NCBI GenBank assembly: GCA_013112725.1
Contig: JABFFZ010000052.1
Span: 1 to 41,061 of the forward strand
DNA from: Chloroflexota bacterium
Lineage (GTDB): Bacteria > Chloroflexota > Anaerolineae > Promineifilales > Promineifilaceae
Length of the DNA: 41,061 nucleotides
Direction: 5' to 3'
Shown one piece after another: positions 7,303-17,500 of this stretch. The notes below the pieces were generated by a model. The model was not told the origin of the DNA, did not search any database, and worked only from the letters and a program-made list of their open reading frames with translations. A program made the translations under genes and the position numbers. How positions within the stretch are numbered: the first letter of the stretch is position 1; every line of letters starts with the position of its first letter.

Positions 7303-8901
7303 ATGAGCGATTTGGAGCAGTTTGTTTTGGATTATGTGCAGGAGGCCGGCGGGCTGGTAGAACCGCCGGCTTATGGCGTGTATGAGGCGCTGCTGCCGGA
7401 ACCGGTGGCCCGGCGCTGGCGTATTCCTGCCTATTTGCAGCTTACCTTTGCCGAAACGGAACGGGGTGACGCGTTCCACCTGGGCTATAACCATCCATTG
7501 GTAGAACAGATGGTGCAGGAAGCACACGGCCGTACCGCCTCCGCCCGCCTCTACATCAACGACCTGCGCCTGGACAAAAGCGGTATTGATGATCTGGCCG
7601 TCAAAAGCTGGGTCATTTTGAACGGCCGTGCCCAACTGCAAAAACGCGCCACCAGCAGCCGCGTATGCCACACCTATATTCGCTTCAACTTCAAAGCTGC
7701 CATTCTCAGCGACGAGAAACAGGAACGGCTGGTCTCCGTTTTGATGGACGCCTACACTGGCAGCCGGGTAGCCAACGCCGGGTTAATAGAAAGCCGGGCC
7801 ACGGCCGTCGCCCCCGACGTCACCCTCGCCTCCCTGCCCGCCGCCCCCCTGCGCTGGCAGCGCCAAAAAGATAGCCCGCCCCTGAAAGCGCCGCTGGCCG
7901 AAACCACCTTGCAGGCGTTGTTAGAGCAGGCGCAAACCGCCATTTTACAGGAAATGCAGGCCGACCTGGCTGCGCTGCAAAAGCGCGTCTCCCGCTTCCA
8001 CCTGCTCGACGAAGCCCGCCTGACCGATTATTACAATTCCCTGGAAAAAGATTTACGCGCCCGCCTGCAAACCGCTTCTGCTGATCGCCAGCCTGGTTTG
8101 CAGGATAAATTAACGACCGTGCAAACCGAACGCCGCCACAAACTGGCCGACCTGGCCGAACGATACCAGGTGCAAATCAACTTGACCCTGCTCAACCTGT
8201 TGGTCATCCAGCAGCCCAAGATCATCCAGCCGGTGGAGATTGCCAACCGTAGTACCCGCATCAGCGTCTACGCCGTATATGACCCGCTGCTGCGCCAGCT
8301 AGAGCCGCTGCACTGCCAGGTGTGTGGGCAGCCCGGCCACCGGCTGTACCTATGCCACAATGGGCACCTGGCCCACGAGGAGTGCCTGGCCCCCGCCTGT
8401 ATTGATTGCAAACGGGTCTTCTGTGGCGACTGCGCCCACGAAGTAGATGAATGTGCCGTCTGCCGCCAACCGCTGTGCCGCCACAGCCAGATGATCTGCC
8501 CCACCTGCGGCCGCCACACCTGCCAGGCGCACCGGGAATTGTGCCATGCTAACGACGGCCGTCCCGTCGCCCTGACCGTACCCACCGTAGCGGCGCCAGC
8601 CGCCCCACCCCCGGTTGCCAAAACGCCTGCGCCCGCGCCTGCTGCCCCCAAAGGCAAAACCCCACCGGCAAAAACCAAACCAAAAGTAATACCGGCGCCC
8701 CCAAAGCCACAATTGCCCAAAGGCACGCCCAAACCGGTGCGCATGGAGGTGATTTTGCATCACAACGCCGTGGCCGCTTACCTGCTGGGCAAACGAGATC
8801 GGGAGATTGCCACCCGCGTCTGGGAATTGGTCCCGGAAGAAGGGGGAATTCTGCGCAATTGCACCTGTGAAAAGGGGGCGCCTGCCGGGCAGATGGCATG
8901 A
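7303..8901 (+). CDS. Unknown protein with C-terminal Cys/His-rich zinc cluster
   Basis: 532 residues, not recognised. Residues 1-180 are mixed alpha/beta. Residues about 200-300 are strongly helical and Gln/Leu/Ala/Arg-rich (EQAQTAILQEMQADLAALQK and ERRHKLADLAERYQ), a likely coiled coil. Residues about 338-420 hold some twenty Cys and His in CxxC pairs (CQVCGQPG, HEECLAPACIDCKRVFCGDC, CAVCRQPLC, CPTCGRHTC), the look of tandem treble-clef, RING or B-box-like fingers. A Pro/Ala/Lys linker (about 430-475) leads to a C-terminal domain ending in CTCEKG. It follows the SNF2 gene and overlaps the next gene by ATGA. A helicase accessory or nucleic-acid-binding scaffold is my inference. Confidence 0.8.
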   Translation: MSDLEQFVLDYVQEAGGLVEPPAYGVYEALLPEPVARRWRIPAYLQLTFAETERGDAFHLGYNHPLVEQMVQEAHGRTASARLYINDLRLDKSGIDDLAVKSWVILNGRAQLQKRATSSRVCHTYIRFNFKAAILSDEKQERLVSVLMDAYTGSRVANAGLIESRATAVAPDVTLASLPAAPLRWQRQKDSPPLKAPLAETTLQALLEQAQTAILQEMQADLAALQKRVSRFHLLDEARLTDYYNSLEKDLRARLQTASADRQPGLQDKLTTVQTERRHKLADLAERYQVQINLTLLNLLVIQQPKIIQPVEIANRSTRISVYAVYDPLLRQLEPLHCQVCGQPGHRLYLCHNGHLAHEECLAPACIDCKRVFCGDCAHEVDECAVCRQPLCRHSQMICPTCGRHTCQAHRELCHANDGRPVALTVPTVAAPAAPPPVAKTPAPAPAAPKGKTPPAKTKPKVIPAPPKPQLPKGTPKPVRMEVILHHNAVAAYLLGKRDREIATRVWELVPEEGGILRNCTCEKGAPAGQMA

Positions 8902-9119
8902 TATTACGGCCGTTTGAAGTCCGCTTCATCGAAAAGCAAATGAAGGACGAGCTGGCTGCCTTCGCTGCCGAGTATTACCTGCCATTGTCCAAAATCCATT
9001 ATAATCGCCTCTCTTCGCTGAACGGGCAGCCGTATGGCGTGGGCCGGTTTGAACTATTCGGCCTCTGGAAAAACGAAGAGGCGTTGGCCGAAGCCCGCGC
9101 CGCCTTTGCCCGACTTTGA
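8898..9119 (+). CDS. Small hypothetical protein, 73 aa
   Basis: The ATG overlaps the stop of the zinc-cluster gene (ATGA), which implies translational coupling and argues that this is a real gene. The product is soluble, with helix-rich ends (EKQMKDELAAFAAEYY; KNEEALAEARAAF) and no recognisable motif. The coupling makes it a likely functional partner of the upstream protein. Confidence 0.7.
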   Translation: MILRPFEVRFIEKQMKDELAAFAAEYYLPLSKIHYNRLSSLNGQPYGVGRFELFGLWKNEEALAEARAAFARL

Positions 9120-9132
9120 AAAATAAAAACGA

Positions 9133-9162
9133 TGGTTAGTGGCTGGTACAAGCCACCAACCA
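9133..9162. terminator. Intergenic hairpin
   Basis: TGGTTAGTGGCT pairs with AGCCACCAACCA (9133-9144 and 9151-9162) apart from one A/C mismatch, with a 6-nt loop. There is no T-run, so it may attenuate or stabilise the transcript rather than terminate it. The TPR gene starts 19 nt later. Confidence 0.4.
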
Positions 9163-9180
9163 CTATTTCCAGGACAGAAT

Positions 9181-11190
9181 ATGGCCAAGACACGAAAAAG
9201 AAGAAAAAGCCAGCCGGTAAGCAAACGGCCGATCCCCAGCGTTATGCGCGAAGTGGCCGCGGCGATGGAACTGTTTGAAAACGGCGAAGTGGAGGCGGCT
9301 CAAGACCAGCTACGCAAGCTCTCTCGCCAATATCCACGCAGCGTCCCCGTGCTGTATGCCTTGCTCGAAGTGACCCAGAAGACACAGGATTGGCGTCTAT
9401 TTGCCCTGACGGCGGAGCAATTGCTGCCACTGGAACGCGGCCAGGATCGGGCCGAGACGTTGAACAATCTGATCTTTGCCCACACGCACTTGAACTATGG
9501 GGCCATTGCCTGGCAATACGCCCAGGAATTGATAACCCGCCATCCCCATTACGAACACATCAATAAAACCATCGCTTTTAAGGAAGCCGTTGAACCCGTC
9601 CTGTGGCGGGAAATTGAAGAAACGATGGGCGACAGCCCGTTTACGCCAGAGGAAAAAATGGAACTCAGGGTTTTGCATGACCGGGTTCGTTTCCTGACCG
9701 AATCAGGGCGCGCGGCGGAAGCTATACATGCCGCCAACACCTTTCTGGCAAAAATGCCAGACGTAAAGCCCGTTCTCAACAACCTGAGCCTGGCCCATTT
9801 CACCGAAGGGAATGTGGCGCAGGCCATTGCCACAGCCCAAAAAGTAATTAACCAGGACCCGGATAATTTCCATGCTCTGGGGAACCTGGTGCGTTTCTGC
9901 TTTTTAACAGCCCAATTTGACCAGGCACAGGTTTATGCGTCACGGTTACAGCAAGTCAATAGCGATAATCCCGATCTGGCGGCCAAACAGGCCGAAGCCT
10001 TCTCCTACCTGGGCGACGATGCGAATGTATGGGCCGCCTATGAACGGGCCAAAGCCAACGGCGTGGAAGATAATCCGCTGCTTTTGCATCTGGCAGCCGC
10101 GGCAGCTTACCGCCTGGGAGATGAAAAAAGCGCCTGGTCGTTGTGGCGGCAGGCAGTGAAACAGTTCCCTAACTTTGACATGGCTCAGGCGTGTCTGGTG
10201 GAAAAACGACGACCGACAGGGGAGCGGAATGTGCCCTGGTATTGGCCGTTTGGCTACTGGTTTCCCCAAGATTTTGGTCAACTCCTGGCAAAGCATCTGG
10301 GCCGCACCACCCGTTCGAAGGATAATGAGATATTGCAGGCGATGCGCAGGTTGCTGGCGGAACGGCCGTACCTGCCGCAACTCTTTCCCCACATCCTGGA
10401 ACGTGGCGACCGGGCTGCCCGTGAATTTGTCTTGAACTTCATTCGCACGGCCAAAACGCCGGAACTACTGCAAATCCTGTATGACTTTGGTCAAAGCCCG
10501 CATGGCGCCGATGACCTGCGCATGGAGGCCATGAAGTACATCAGCCATAATTACCCGGAATTGCTGCCGGAAAACAGGCATGTTTTCATGTGGCTTCAAG
10601 GGCAGCAACGGGAACTATTTATGATGGGCTTTGAGATTACCGGCGAACCAGAAGAAGTTGCCGACATTCCCCAAAAGATTCTGGATAAACACGAAACTGC
10701 CTACGACTTACTCTTGCGCGGAGAATCAGCGGCAGCCGAAGCATTGTTGCACGAAATCATCGCCGCCGCCCCTGATTTTCGCAGCGCCTATACCCAGTTA
10801 GCCGCCGCCTATGAACAGCAGGGGCGCACCCAGGAAGCGCGGACATTGGTGGAAGAGACCCATACCCGTTTCCCTGACTATTTCTTTGCCAGCGCCAACC
10901 TGGCCGTTATGCTGGCGCGAGAAGGGCGGATTGAAGAGGCGAAGGATTTGTTAGACCCGCTCTTGCGGCGGCAAAAACTGCACATTAGCGAGTTTAAGGC
11001 TCTGGCCCGCGCCGAAATGGAAATTGCCCTGGCCGATAACCGGCCCGAAGTCGCTCGCAACTGGCTGGACATGTGGCGGCGCGTGGATAAGGACGCCCCG
11101 GAGATCCGGCACTGGCAAAATCGTATTGATGGGCCAGAGCCGTTACTCGCCGGATTTCAAAACCTGATAAAACGGCGTCGCAAGAAATAA
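9181..11190 (+). CDS. Tetratricopeptide-repeat protein
   Basis: 669 residues from the ATG at 9181, preceded by AGGA six nt upstream; an in-frame GTG at 9139 lies within a hairpin and is rejected. The N-terminus is very basic (AKTRKRRKSQPVSKRPI). The rest is helical with TPR-like units, clearest at about residues 180-290 (AAEAIHAANTFLAKMPDVKP; VAQAIATAQKVINQDPDNFH; FDQAQVYASRLQQVNSDNPD) and 515-625 (GESAAAEALLHEIIAAAPDF; RTQEARTLVEETHTRFPDYF; RIEEAKDLLDPLLRR). There is no signal peptide or membrane segment. It probably is a protein-interaction scaffold. It is the last + gene before a shared hairpin terminator and may belong to the helicase transcript. Confidence 0.85.
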   Translation: MAKTRKRRKSQPVSKRPIPSVMREVAAAMELFENGEVEAAQDQLRKLSRQYPRSVPVLYALLEVTQKTQDWRLFALTAEQLLPLERGQDRAETLNNLIFAHTHLNYGAIAWQYAQELITRHPHYEHINKTIAFKEAVEPVLWREIEETMGDSPFTPEEKMELRVLHDRVRFLTESGRAAEAIHAANTFLAKMPDVKPVLNNLSLAHFTEGNVAQAIATAQKVINQDPDNFHALGNLVRFCFLTAQFDQAQVYASRLQQVNSDNPDLAAKQAEAFSYLGDDANVWAAYERAKANGVEDNPLLLHLAAAAAYRLGDEKSAWSLWRQAVKQFPNFDMAQACLVEKRRPTGERNVPWYWPFGYWFPQDFGQLLAKHLGRTTRSKDNEILQAMRRLLAERPYLPQLFPHILERGDRAAREFVLNFIRTAKTPELLQILYDFGQSPHGADDLRMEAMKYISHNYPELLPENRHVFMWLQGQQRELFMMGFEITGEPEEVADIPQKILDKHETAYDLLLRGESAAAEALLHEIIAAAPDFRSAYTQLAAAYEQQGRTQEARTLVEETHTRFPDYFFASANLAVMLAREGRIEEAKDLLDPLLRRQKLHISEFKALARAEMEIALADNRPEVARNWLDMWRRVDKDAPEIRHWQNRIDGPEPLLAGFQNLIKRRRKK

Positions 11191-11233
11191 AAACCATGAA
11201 ATTCCACCATCTCTTGGCGGAATTTCATGGTTT
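11191..11233. terminator. Bidirectional hairpin terminator between convergent genes
   Basis: AAACCATGAAATTCC (11191-11205) pairs perfectly with GGAATTTCATGGTTT (11219-11233), 15 bp around a 13-nt loop. It begins at the TPR stop codon and its right arm runs into the stop codon of the opposing gene, so it can end both transcripts; A and T runs flank the stem on both sides. Confidence 0.8.
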
Positions 11234-12458
11234 ATAACGAACGATAGGCTTGCAGAAAACGGCCGTACACCCCCTGCAAATACGGCCGTACCCGCGCAAT
11301 CGGTTCGTGGGCACTGCCCATCAGTTCATCTTCTGGCAGCGTATTGATTTTCTGCCAGACATACGGGTTGGGCATCTCTGCAAACCATTCGGCAAAAAGG
11401 GCAAACCAGTTCACCAGCACATACAGGCAGCGCGCCGCCGACAGGGCCTGCCGCACCGCCCGCCCCTGGAACGTTGGCCCCAGGCGCGCCCGCATCCCAA
11501 TCAGGTAGCTGTCTACCATCGTCTCTTCAGACAACGGCCAAAACGGCCGTACCCCCATATTACAGCGATCCCCATCCGCATACAGCAGTTCAAACTGCTC
11601 CAGAAAATTGACTAGATCACAAATCCCCGGCCCAATGGCCGCCTTTTGCCAGTCCAGCAAATACACATCGTCAAACAGCGACAACTGCCAGTGGTAGGAG
11701 TGGGGCGCGCCATGCAGCAGCGTCGGTGGTAGCTGGCGCAGTGGCTCTAACATTGGCGCCGGGTCGTCCAGCAAATCAGCTGCCGCCGCCAGATGGCTTT
11801 CACCCAATATGCCGGGCCAGCCACCCAGCGCCCGCATTACCGCCACCCCATTGGCCGCTTTTAGCAGCAGCGGCGCCAATTGCCCGGCATGTTGCAGGGC
11901 GTGGTCAGAGAGCATAGCCGCCGGCCCCTGGTCAAAATAGATGGCCTGCTCCTGGCGCAGTTCTTCCCAGGTATAGGGCGCGCCGCCCAGGAAGTGGGGC
12001 AGGCCTGCCCGTTCCAGCGTCTCTTCCTGGCCCCAAAAGACGGCATGATAATCCGCCAGCCGGGTAATGATGGCCTCCACATCTTCCAGGCCCCACCGTT
12101 CCGGTGAAATGTCGTTGGGCACGTCGGCCAACACCAGCCAGCCAATTTCGGTATCGTCCGGTGGGTGAATGAAATAACAGGGGGGCGTCAGGCGCGGTAG
12201 TTGGGGCGCCAGGTGTTGGTAAAACTGTACTTCCAGTGGTGTGGTACGTTTGCCAATGACGGTAATGGGGTCGGAATGGCCTTCCAGCGCCAGCAGGTAG
12301 CGGCTGACACGGCCGTGATGCGACGGGAAACGCAGCGGTTTGCTGGACACGGCCGTGACCACCACGTCCGCCTTGCCCAACCGTTCCCGCAGCAAAACCG
12401 ACCACGCCAGCGGGTCCCGTTTCTGCAATTGTGCTGTCACCATTCGTGATTCTTTCAT
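11232..12458 (-). CDS. Aminoglycoside phosphotransferase-like (APH fold) protein
   Basis: 408 residues resembling the APH/choline kinase fold. The segment LPPTLLHGAPHSYHWQLSLF, then VYLLDWQKAAIGPGICDLVNFL (about residues 245-285), corresponds to the catalytic loop HGDxHxxN and the metal-binding Asp-Trp motif. The loop reads HGAPHSYHW, so the catalytic Asp position is Ala and the Asn position is not conserved, while the DW motif is kept. It may be inactive or use an altered mechanism. The N-terminal lobe has the paired strand segment ITVIGKRTTPLEVQFYQHL. It is not evidence of antibiotic resistance: such proteins often phosphorylate small metabolites. The start at 12458 follows a good promoter; an ATG 15 nt downstream is possible. 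Confidence 0.72.
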   Translation of the reverse strand: MKESRMVTAQLQKRDPLAWSVLLRERLGKADVVVTAVSSKPLRFPSHHGRVSRYLLALEGHSDPITVIGKRTTPLEVQFYQHLAPQLPRLTPPCYFIHPPDDTEIGWLVLADVPNDISPERWGLEDVEAIITRLADYHAVFWGQEETLERAGLPHFLGGAPYTWEELRQEQAIYFDQGPAAMLSDHALQHAGQLAPLLLKAANGVAVMRALGGWPGILGESHLAAAADLLDDPAPMLEPLRQLPPTLLHGAPHSYHWQLSLFDDVYLLDWQKAAIGPGICDLVNFLEQFELLYADGDRCNMGVRPFWPLSEETMVDSYLIGMRARLGPTFQGRAVRQALSAARCLYVLVNWFALFAEWFAEMPNPYVWQKINTLPEDELMGSAHEPIARVRPYLQGVYGRFLQAYRSL

Positions 12459-12467
12459 TGCCCGGCG

Positions 12468-12496
12468 ATTGTAGTGAGAATTGAAATGGCTGGCAA
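12468..12496 (-). promoter_or_regulatory. Promoter of the APH-like gene, probable leaderless mRNA
   Basis: On the minus strand TTGCCA (12496-12491), a 17-bp spacer and TACAAT (12473-12468) lie 9 nt before the ATG at 12458. The expected transcription start falls within about 2 nt of the start codon. Confidence 0.6.
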
Positions 12497-12630
12497 GGAC
12501 AAAGCAAAGGTCGGTGCTTAGAGATGGAACAAGCCCCGCAGATGTAGCGTTATCGTGTTACAGCCACGCAGTAAACACAGGCATAGGATGGTACAATGCA
12601 GGCAAGTTCAACCTGAGGAGGAAAATCATC

Positions 12631-14289
12631 ATGCGCATTTTAGTTTTATTCACCATCTTGTTTGGCCTGATGCTTTTGGCCCAGGGCACGGCCGTCCAGG
12701 CCACTCCGGAGGCAGTAGAAGCTCACGGCCCTACCATTCGCGCCAGCGTCAGCAGCGGCGGCGGGCAGGGCAACGCTGCCAGTTCCCGCCCGGCAGTTTC
12801 CGCCGACGGCCGTTACGTTGCCTTCAGTTCCGACGCCAACAATCTGGTCAGTGGCGATACCAACGGCGTGACCGACATCTTCGTGTATGACCGCGTAAGC
12901 AATACCACCCAGCGCGTCAGCATTCGCACCGGCGGCGAGCAGGCCAACGGCCCCAGCTTTTCCCCGGCCATTTCTGACGACGGCCGTATCGTCGCCTTTT
13001 CCTCGCTGGCCTCCAACCTGGTCAGCGGCGATACCAACGGCCGTGCCGATGTGTTCGTCCACGACCGCCAGACGGGGCAAACCAGCCTGATGAGCGTGGT
13101 CCTGAACGGCACGGCCAATGGCGACAGCCGCGACCCGGATGTTTCTGGCGACGGCCGTTACGTTGTCTTTGCTTCCAGCGCCAGCAACCTGGTCGGCGGC
13201 GACACCAATCAGGCGGACGACATTTTCCGCTGGGATCGGGTGGCGCTGATAATGGAACGCATCAGCGTAGACAGCAATGGCGCACAGGCCAATGATTTTA
13301 GCCGCCACCCGGCCATTAACGGCAATGGGCAGCGCATTGTCTTCACCTCCGATGCGGGCAATCTGGTAGCCGGTGACGGCAATTTCACCGCCGACATCTT
13401 CCTGCGGGACACATCCACCGGCACCACCAGCCGCGTCAGCATCACCGACGGCGGCGGCGAGGCTAACGGCACAAGCTGGCTGCCGGACATTTCCGCCGGC
13501 GGCCAGCACATCGTCTTTGTCTCCTTTGCCACCAATCTGGTGGGTAATGATAACAATGGTTACGCCGATGTATTCTTGCGCAACACCGGTACCGGGCGCA
13601 CCCATATCATCAGCATCGCCACCGATGGTACCCAGGGCAACAATTGGAGCGAGGATCCATCAGTTTCGGCCGACGGCCGTTACGTCGCTTTTGATTCCTT
13701 TGCCACTTCCCTCAGCCCCGGCACCAGCCCCGATTTACGTAAGCTGTTTGTGCGTGACCGCACCACCAACACGCTGCTGTTAGCCAGCATCAGCACCCAG
13801 GGCATTATTGGCAACCAGGCCAGCCGGGAAGCGGCGCTGGCGGCCAATGGCCGTTATGTTGCCTACACCTCAGACGCCACCAACCTGGTCGCCAATGACA
13901 CCAATCAGGCAGCCGATGTTTTCTTGCATGATTTTATTGGCCCGCCGACTCTGAGCGTGGACTTTTCAGCCGGCGCGCCGGGCAGCATTTTTGTATTTAG
14001 CGGTACGAATTGGCAGGCGAACAGCACGGCCGTTGTCAGCGCCAATGGCGTCACCCTGGGCAATGTGAATACCGACGGCAACGGCAACCTCACCTTCCAG
14101 ATTGTCACCGGCGGCGCCACCCAACAGGGGCTTTATATCATCTCCGTCACCCAGGGCAGCGCTCAACTGAGTCGCAGCATTCTGGTGCGCGATGATGCTC
14201 CCTTGCGGCCCGGCAGCGGCGGCGGTTTTGGCCTGCCCGACGGTATCGTCCTGGACGAGTTCATCTATCTGCCCATCATTCGCCGTTAG
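12631..14289 (+). CDS. Secreted PD40/TolB-like beta-propeller protein with YLP tail
   Basis: 552 residues from the ATG at 12631, preceded by GAGGAGG at ideal spacing; the open frame extends upstream but without support. Residues 1-24 are a signal peptide (MRILVLFTILFGLMLLAQGT, then VQA). About nine repeats follow, each with the pattern SxDGRYVAFxSxAxNLVxGDTNxxxDIFVxDRxT, i.e. WD40-like PD40 blades; the DGR of many repeats is encoded by the ACGGCCGT octamer. Residues about 435-530 form an Ig-like domain. The C-terminus is DEFIYLPIIRR, the shared tail of secreted proteins in this window. A possible -10 TACAAT lies at 12592-12597. It is probably a cell-surface protein; the ligand is unknown. Confidence 0.85.
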   Translation: MRILVLFTILFGLMLLAQGTAVQATPEAVEAHGPTIRASVSSGGGQGNAASSRPAVSADGRYVAFSSDANNLVSGDTNGVTDIFVYDRVSNTTQRVSIRTGGEQANGPSFSPAISDDGRIVAFSSLASNLVSGDTNGRADVFVHDRQTGQTSLMSVVLNGTANGDSRDPDVSGDGRYVVFASSASNLVGGDTNQADDIFRWDRVALIMERISVDSNGAQANDFSRHPAINGNGQRIVFTSDAGNLVAGDGNFTADIFLRDTSTGTTSRVSITDGGGEANGTSWLPDISAGGQHIVFVSFATNLVGNDNNGYADVFLRNTGTGRTHIISIATDGTQGNNWSEDPSVSADGRYVAFDSFATSLSPGTSPDLRKLFVRDRTTNTLLLASISTQGIIGNQASREAALAANGRYVAYTSDATNLVANDTNQAADVFLHDFIGPPTLSVDFSAGAPGSIFVFSGTNWQANSTAVVSANGVTLGNVNTDGNGNLTFQIVTGGATQQGLYIISVTQGSAQLSRSILVRDDAPLRPGSGGGFGLPDGIVLDEFIYLPIIRR

Positions 14290-14348
14290 TGGGCCAGACC
14301 CGAAGGGTTTCAAAAACCGGTTCTTTGGGAACTCAGGGGGTTGATAGG

Positions 14349-14455
14349 CCCCTTCGACAAGCTCAGGGCAGGCTGTGATGCGTGACGAGTAATGCGTGAC
14401 CAGAGAGACCACACGCATCACTCGTCACATGTCACGCCGAACCCCATGAAATCCT
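14349..14455. repeat. Composite intergenic repeat with hairpin
   Basis: CCCCTTCGACAAGCTCAGGG (14350-14369) is a short repeat whose near relative (CACAAGGCTCAGGGCAGG) lies at 23621-23638. Then GTGACGAGTAATGCGTG (14382-14398) pairs with CACGCATCACTCGTCAC (14412-14428), 17 bp with one mismatch. This second part matches the repeat at 7196-7275. Confidence 0.75.
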
Positions 14456-14548
14456 GTAGAGCCGCATTTCAGCGTATTCAACTGTTGTTCACGGCCGTCA
14501 GGCCAGCCATAGCGGTAATTGCATTCCAATTGCCGGGGAGGAACGATC

Positions 14549-17500
14549 ATGTCAAACCGTGCATCCATTTTGCTGTTGGTACTGGTGATGGGGCTGCTGC
14601 TGCCTACGGCCGTGTCCCGCGCTCTACTTACACTGTCATCGGCTGAAGGGGTGGGGGTGGATACGGCCGTTGCCCCCAATAACGACCCCATCCCCCAGGG
14701 CGCTGAACTCATCGCCAACTGGTACAATCAAGGCGACCAATTCATGCGCAAAGGGGCCGGCATCATCAGCTACTACAACCTTGCCGTTTTTGGGCAAAAC
14801 ACCTGCACCGCCTTCGGCGATCCCTACTCACCACTCAACAGCCCCTGGGCGCCCGGCACCTACACCTACACCTACCACTACCGCATCCGCATCCCCGCCG
14901 ATTACAAACAGCGGGCAGGCACTGCCGTCCTCCGCGTGGAGCTATTTGACCCCGACTCCATCAACGTCAATGCCAGCGGCCCGTTCAACTTTACCCGCTC
15001 CCAGGCCGCCCAAGATGCCGGCCTGCCGGCAACCGGCAGCGGCACTTGCCAGATGACCAATAACCGCAAGAATCCGTGTCTGGCGGCTACCGGCAAACTG
15101 GCGCTTTACCAAAACGGCACATTACCGCTGGAAGCCATCAACCCTTACTGGTTCATCCGTGTAGATGAAAATCGTGGCCTGGTTACACCAGGCCAATGTG
15201 GCGAACCTTCCAGTTACATCGCGGCCTATAACCTGAACGTGACCACTGTCAGCGGCGCATCGGAAAACGCTTTTGAAATCTGGGCCGCCCCCCCCTCTTA
15301 CGTTAGCACTGTACCCGGTAGCGTGAATGCCCGTAACCTGCATACCCTGAACAACCCCGGTTCTCACCACGCCAAAGGCGTCACCGTTCAGGCCATACAA
15401 AACCTGCCCCTGAATTCCAACTTCCCCTTCCCATTGGACATCCCGCTCACCTACGTAGGACCAGAACATGCTGGGCAGGAGATAACCGTATCCTTATTTG
15501 ATTATGATCAAAATGATACGCCACCGCCCGTTACCTTTTTCTTTGATTCTATGGGCATATCTGACTGGTCGTTGACGTTTGGTATGCCCGGCGTACCTGA
15601 CCCAGACGGGCAGGTGCGTAACTGTACCCCTAGCCTAACGTGTAATAATGTCTGGGTCATGCCGCCTTATAGTATTACCGTTCCCGGCGGCGATCCGGCG
15701 GCATGTGACTACAGCAATCCCCAAAACGACCCGAACTGCATCCCCTTCCCCGGCGGGCGGCTGATGGCTCGCGTCACGGTTGGTTATATGGATACCTACC
15801 AATGGGAAGTAAAACCACCGACCCTGACGCCCACGGTAGATCCCGCCGTAGGCTGCGCCGCCTTCCCCATGACCATCCACGAAGGCGCGCGCTCCGTCAC
15901 CCAGGCATACTATGAAACCATTACAGGGTCGCCAAACTTTTACCCCAACCCGGCGCTGCCCTACAGCAGCTTCTTCGACCACAGGCCAGACATCCCGCTG
16001 CCAGACGCGCAACAAGGAGACCTATTCCTGATGGAAAACGATGCCGGTGGTTTTGGCTGGCTGAAGTGGAATCAGTACGTTCCGTCAGATGCCGCTGTCC
16101 TGGAACATGGCCTGATCTGGCCTGGGGATAGTAAGGATTATGTGACGGTGGCTCCAGGGCCGCCGCCTGATCCCCCATTCCCATACCCGGTTTATGGGTA
16201 CATAGATTACAACGATCCCTTTGATACCAGCATGAACCTGGGCGATTGGGTCATGGCCCATACCGGCGCGGCCAACAGTGCGGCGGTACTGGACAGGCTG
16301 GAGGGGCATATTGATTGGGGGCGGGTGCTGCGCCTGCCTATCTATCAAAATTTTGCCGGGACGGGTAGCAATGCCCGTTACCAGATGTCTGGCTTTGCCC
16401 TCTTCCGTGTGGCCGGTTATCTACTCTCAGCAAATGGGCAGGAGGGGTCATACCTGCTGCTGGAATTCATCCGCTGGGACGATAGCTGCGGCCAGGTGAA
16501 CGTGCCGCTCAGCACGGTGGACATCCACGGCCCGGCAATTGGTTATGCCAGTACCGATTATGCTTTCACGGCCGTGCCCACCCCCTTCTACGCCACCACA
16601 CCCATCACCTACGTCTGGCAGGCCGACGGGCATTTGCCCATCACCTACACCGGCGGCATCAGCGATGTCATTAACCTTAGTTGGCCGCTGACCGGAACGT
16701 ATGGGCTGACGGTCACGGCCGTGAACCCCCTCGGCGGCCCCGTTACGGCCGTCCACTCCATCCTCATTGAACAACTACAGCCTGATCTGACGGTGATCGG
16801 CGCGCCGCAGTTGGTGACGCCGCTGCCGGTGGGCGCGGGATTGCTCGTCAGCTTCACCGTTACCATCGCCAACGTGGGCGATGCCGATGTGGACACGCCG
16901 TTTTTTGTGGATGTATTCATTGACCCCACCGTTGTCTTGACGACGGGCATTCCCATCAGTGAGAGCAGCGGCTTCACGGCCGTGCCCGCCCTGGCTATGG
17001 GTGAAAGCGTCACCCTCACCCTCAATGCCCCGTTCGGTTTCCCTGAATTGCCACCCACGCACACCGTCTACGCCATGGTAGATTCGGTGCAAACCATCGC
17101 CGAAAGCGACGAGACCAATAACGTCTCCGCACCGCTAACCGTGACAGACGTGCGTCCCTTGCTGGCGGGCGTCACCATCTTCGGCCCGGCGTTGGGGCTG
17201 ACCGGCGAGACGTATACCTTCACGGCCGTCGTCACCCCCACCACCATCACCGACCCCATCACCTACACCTGGTACCTGGGCGACACCCCCACCCTGACGA
17301 TAACCAACGACACGGCCGTGCCCATCACGCTCACCTTCCCCGTCACCGGCACGTTTGACCTGCTGGTCATGGCCTCACACGGCTTCAACACCGTCACCGA
17401 CACCCACACTATCCTCATTACCGACACCCTCATCACCGACCTGGCCGTCATCGGCACGCCGCAGTTGTTCACGCCTGGTTTGGTATCACCAGAGCAGCCT

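Noticed and set aside
12646..13605. 319-aa minus-strand frame in the PD40 gene
   Set aside because: It mirrors the repeats of the plus-strand gene, with Ala/Gly/Val composition and no own start signals.
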